Positions 62,510 to 64,000 of a stretch of DNA of 64,000 nt are shown in pieces. The notes under the pieces were generated by a model. The model had not been told where the DNA came from. It saw nothing but the letters and a program-made list of their open reading frames with translations, and did not search any database. This stretch comes from Paenibacillus sp. VTT E-133291 (lineage in GTDB: Bacteria > Bacillota > Bacilli > Paenibacillales > Paenibacillaceae), in the NCBI RefSeq assembly GCF_002264395.1, contig NZ_NFVA01000015.1, positions 1-64,000 on the forward strand. Reading direction: 5' to 3'. Made by a program: the position numbers and the translations under genes. The stretch's first letter is position 1; each line of letters opens with the position of its first letter.

Positions 62510-62555
62510 AAAAAAGATCTTGACCCTCTACAAACACTAGAGAATCAAGATCTTT
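62510..62555 (-). terminator. terminator of the epimerase/ThuA operon
   Basis: AAAGATCTTGA (62513-62523) and TCAAGATCTTT (62545-62555) pair perfectly with an inner CTCT/AGAG, and the minus strand continues TTTTTT. Confidence 0.88.
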
Positions 62556-62571
62556 CGTTCTTAAAATATCC

Positions 62572-63540
62572 TTACGCCCACCACATACCCTGAGGCTGGT
62601 CACGAATAAGAATGGATTGCAAATTGGTTACTGCACGTTGGAAGCCTTCGTCTACCGTCATAAGAGGGTCTTCATGCTCGATGCTGACCACATAATCATA
62701 ACCGTAAGTACGTAGCGCACTCATGATATCCGACCATTCAGATATGCTGTGTCCACAGCCAACGGAACGGAAGGTCCATGCGCGGGTCTGCACATCGCCA
62801 TAAGGCTGCATATCTGTCAGACCATACATATTGATGTTGTCCTGATCCAGGTACGTATCCTTGGCATGGAAATGATGGATTGCGCCGGCTTTACCAAGAA
62901 TCTTGATTGCGCCCACAGGATCGATGCCCTGCCACCACAGATGGCTCGGGTCTAGGTTCGCGCCGATCGCATCACAGGTTGCTTCTCTAAGCTTCAGAAT
63001 CGTGTAAGGTGTATGGCAGAGGAATCCCCCATGAAGCTCGATACCGATCTTAACGCCATGCTCCTCAGCCAGCTTACCGATTTCCTTCCAGTAAGGGATC
63101 AGTTTATGCTCCCACTGCCAGGTTTTGATATCGCTGTACACGGTAGGCCAAGGTGTAACTGGCCAGTTCGGTGCTTTTGCATCGTCGCTGTCTCCCGCGG
63201 TTCCCGAGAAAGTATTCACTACCTTAACGCCCATTAGCGAAGCTAGCTTGATCGACTTACGCAGAATTTCGTCGCCTTCACGAGCTTCTTCTTTATCCGG
63301 CGAAATCGGGTTATTATGGCAACTGAATGCACTGATCATAATGCCACGTTTCGTGAACTTCTCCAGATATTCCTTACGTGCTGATTCGCTGGCAAGCAGC
63401 TCATCTGTTGGACAGTGGGCATTTCCCGGATTGCCTCCTGAACCGATCTCTACCGCATTCAAACCAGCAGCAGCGATTTTATCAAGCATCTCATCAAGAG
63501 TTAAACTTCCAAATACAGGATCAAATACACCTAATTTCAT
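62572..63540 (-). CDS. sugar phosphate isomerase/epimerase (AP_endonuc_2 fold)
   Basis: This 322-residue TIM-barrel protein has NAVEIGSGG, ISAFSCHNNPI, KIGIELHGGFLCH, GANLDPSHLWW and HFHAKDTY, the metal-ligand pattern of xylose-isomerase-like epimerases (IolE/DTE type). It likely acts on a keto-sugar or inositol-derived compound. Its ATG directly follows the stop of the ThuA-like gene, so the two form an operon, as in many sugar-catabolic clusters. Confidence 0.87.
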   Translation of the reverse strand: MKLGVFDPVFGSLTLDEMLDKIAAAGLNAVEIGSGGNPGNAHCPTDELLASESARKEYLEKFTKRGIMISAFSCHNNPISPDKEEAREGDEILRKSIKLASLMGVKVVNTFSGTAGDSDDAKAPNWPVTPWPTVYSDIKTWQWEHKLIPYWKEIGKLAEEHGVKIGIELHGGFLCHTPYTILKLREATCDAIGANLDPSHLWWQGIDPVGAIKILGKAGAIHHFHAKDTYLDQDNINMYGLTDMQPYGDVQTRAWTFRSVGCGHSISEWSDIMSALRTYGYDYVVSIEHEDPLMTVDEGFQRAVTNLQSILIRDQPQGMWWA

Positions 63541-64000
63541 TTATAATACCACCTTTTCTTTGATTGGCTCCAAAGCTTCAGAATGTCCGTAAACTGGATA
63601 ATCACGCTTCGTTGGTGCACACCAGTTCACCCCATTGATGATCACTCTTTGGATTTCTTTGTTGTAATAGGTTGGATAAGATTCATGGCCGGGCTGGAAA
63701 TAAAAGATCTTCCCGTTCCCGCGACGATAGGTCGATCCGCTAGGGAACACATTGCCGCCTTCAAACCAGCCGACAAAAATAAGACTTTCTGGTGCTGGTA
63801 CATCAAAATGTGCACCGTACATTTCCTCTTGCTCCAAATCGATATATTCGCCAATGCCCTCAGCAATCGGGTGACTTGGGTCCATGACCCAAAGACGCTC
63901 TTTCTCCCCTGCTTCACGCCACTTTAGATCGCAGCTGGTGCCCATTAACTTCATGAATATTTTGGACATATGACCCGAATGAAGCACCACTAGCCCCATG
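63541..64000 (-). CDS. ThuA-like protein (5' end outside window)
   Basis: The visible 152 residues contain [48 protein letters not shown] and [16 protein letters not shown], the C-terminal two thirds of a ThuA (class I glutamine-amidotransferase-like) domain used in disaccharide catabolism. The true start lies beyond position 64000. The frame ends one base before the epimerase start. Confidence 0.85.
   Translation of the reverse strand, partial: MGLVVLHSGHMSKIFMKLMGTSCDLKWREAGEKERLWVMDPSHPIAEGIGEYIDLEQEEMYGAHFDVPAPESLIFVGWFEGGNVFPSGSTYRRGNGKIFYFQPGHESYPTYYNKEIQRVIINGVNWCAPTKRDYPVYGHSEALEPIKEKVVL

Overview
The window looks like chromosome of a spore-forming Paenibacillus or a close relative in the Bacillota. 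The signs are two proteins with S-layer homology (SLH) domains, cmpA and a Spo0E-like phosphatase gene, an alr-ndoAI-ndoA block with an upstream GerS/YdcC-like lipoprotein gene, many lipoproteins, two ECF sigma/anti-sigma pairs, and strong Shine-Dalgarno (SD) sites before most genes. The window opens inside a tRNA (5' third, minus strand) and closes inside a ThuA-like gene.

Layout. 0-11.6 kb: a metallo-hydrolase, a frameshifted Lrp regulator, a 2273-residue SLH-anchored beta-helix protein, a pentapeptide-repeat protein, sprT, cmpA and small proteins. 11.7-23 kb: a CGNR zinc-finger regulator, GNAT and DUF6933 genes, a Tet(M)-like ribosome-protection GTPase, an SDR, an SLH/PrcB protein, a thioredoxin-exporter operon, an IS110-type relic, a lipoprotein and a short UvrC-like protein. 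23-30.7 kb: a complete 2-aminoethylphosphonate (AEP) operon, with ABC importer, PhnW, PhnX and a PbfA-like PLP enzyme, and a divergent DeoR-family regulator. Imported AEP would be transaminated to phosphonoacetaldehyde and hydrolysed to acetaldehyde and phosphate. 31-40.5 kb: a chemoreceptor, tex, a TetR-controlled MFS exporter, ndoA-ndoAI-alr and the GerS/YdcC-like gene. 40.7-47.5 kb: an HTH-TPR (RRNPP-like) regulator with a Spo0E-like gene, an ECF/DUF3600 pair, a MarR regulator with a bactofilin-like gene, and a lipoprotein-TatD pair. 47.6-64 kb: a phosphatase, an exporter with a winged-helix/TPR regulator, a second ECF operon, a MarR-SDR pair, small membrane proteins, an attenuated ABC-F resistance gene, an L,D-transpeptidase, cutC and a sugar-epimerase/ThuA pair.

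The most unusual signal is not a gene. Four intergenic regions (12.46-12.64, 30.86-31.04, 48.26-48.45 and 52.06-52.24 kb) each hold four short palindromes. Every palindrome has two half-sites separated by exactly 5 bases, and the centres within an array are 51, 62 and 51 bp apart (50 for the last step of one array). The half-site sequence agrees within an array but differs between arrays (TGTA..TACA, AGGGA..TCCCT, TGCA..TGCA, ATTGCA..TGCAAT). The arrays sit between genes in convergent, codirectional and divergent arrangements. I do not know a described element with this geometry.

Other points of interest are three genes whose best SD-spaced start is a near-cognate codon (ATC, ATC, CTG), paired operators of a TetR regulator, a perfect palindrome overlapping a promoter after a MarR gene, and a tRNA-Leu 3' end stranded next to a terminator. 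All function calls come from reading the sequence; no database search was made.
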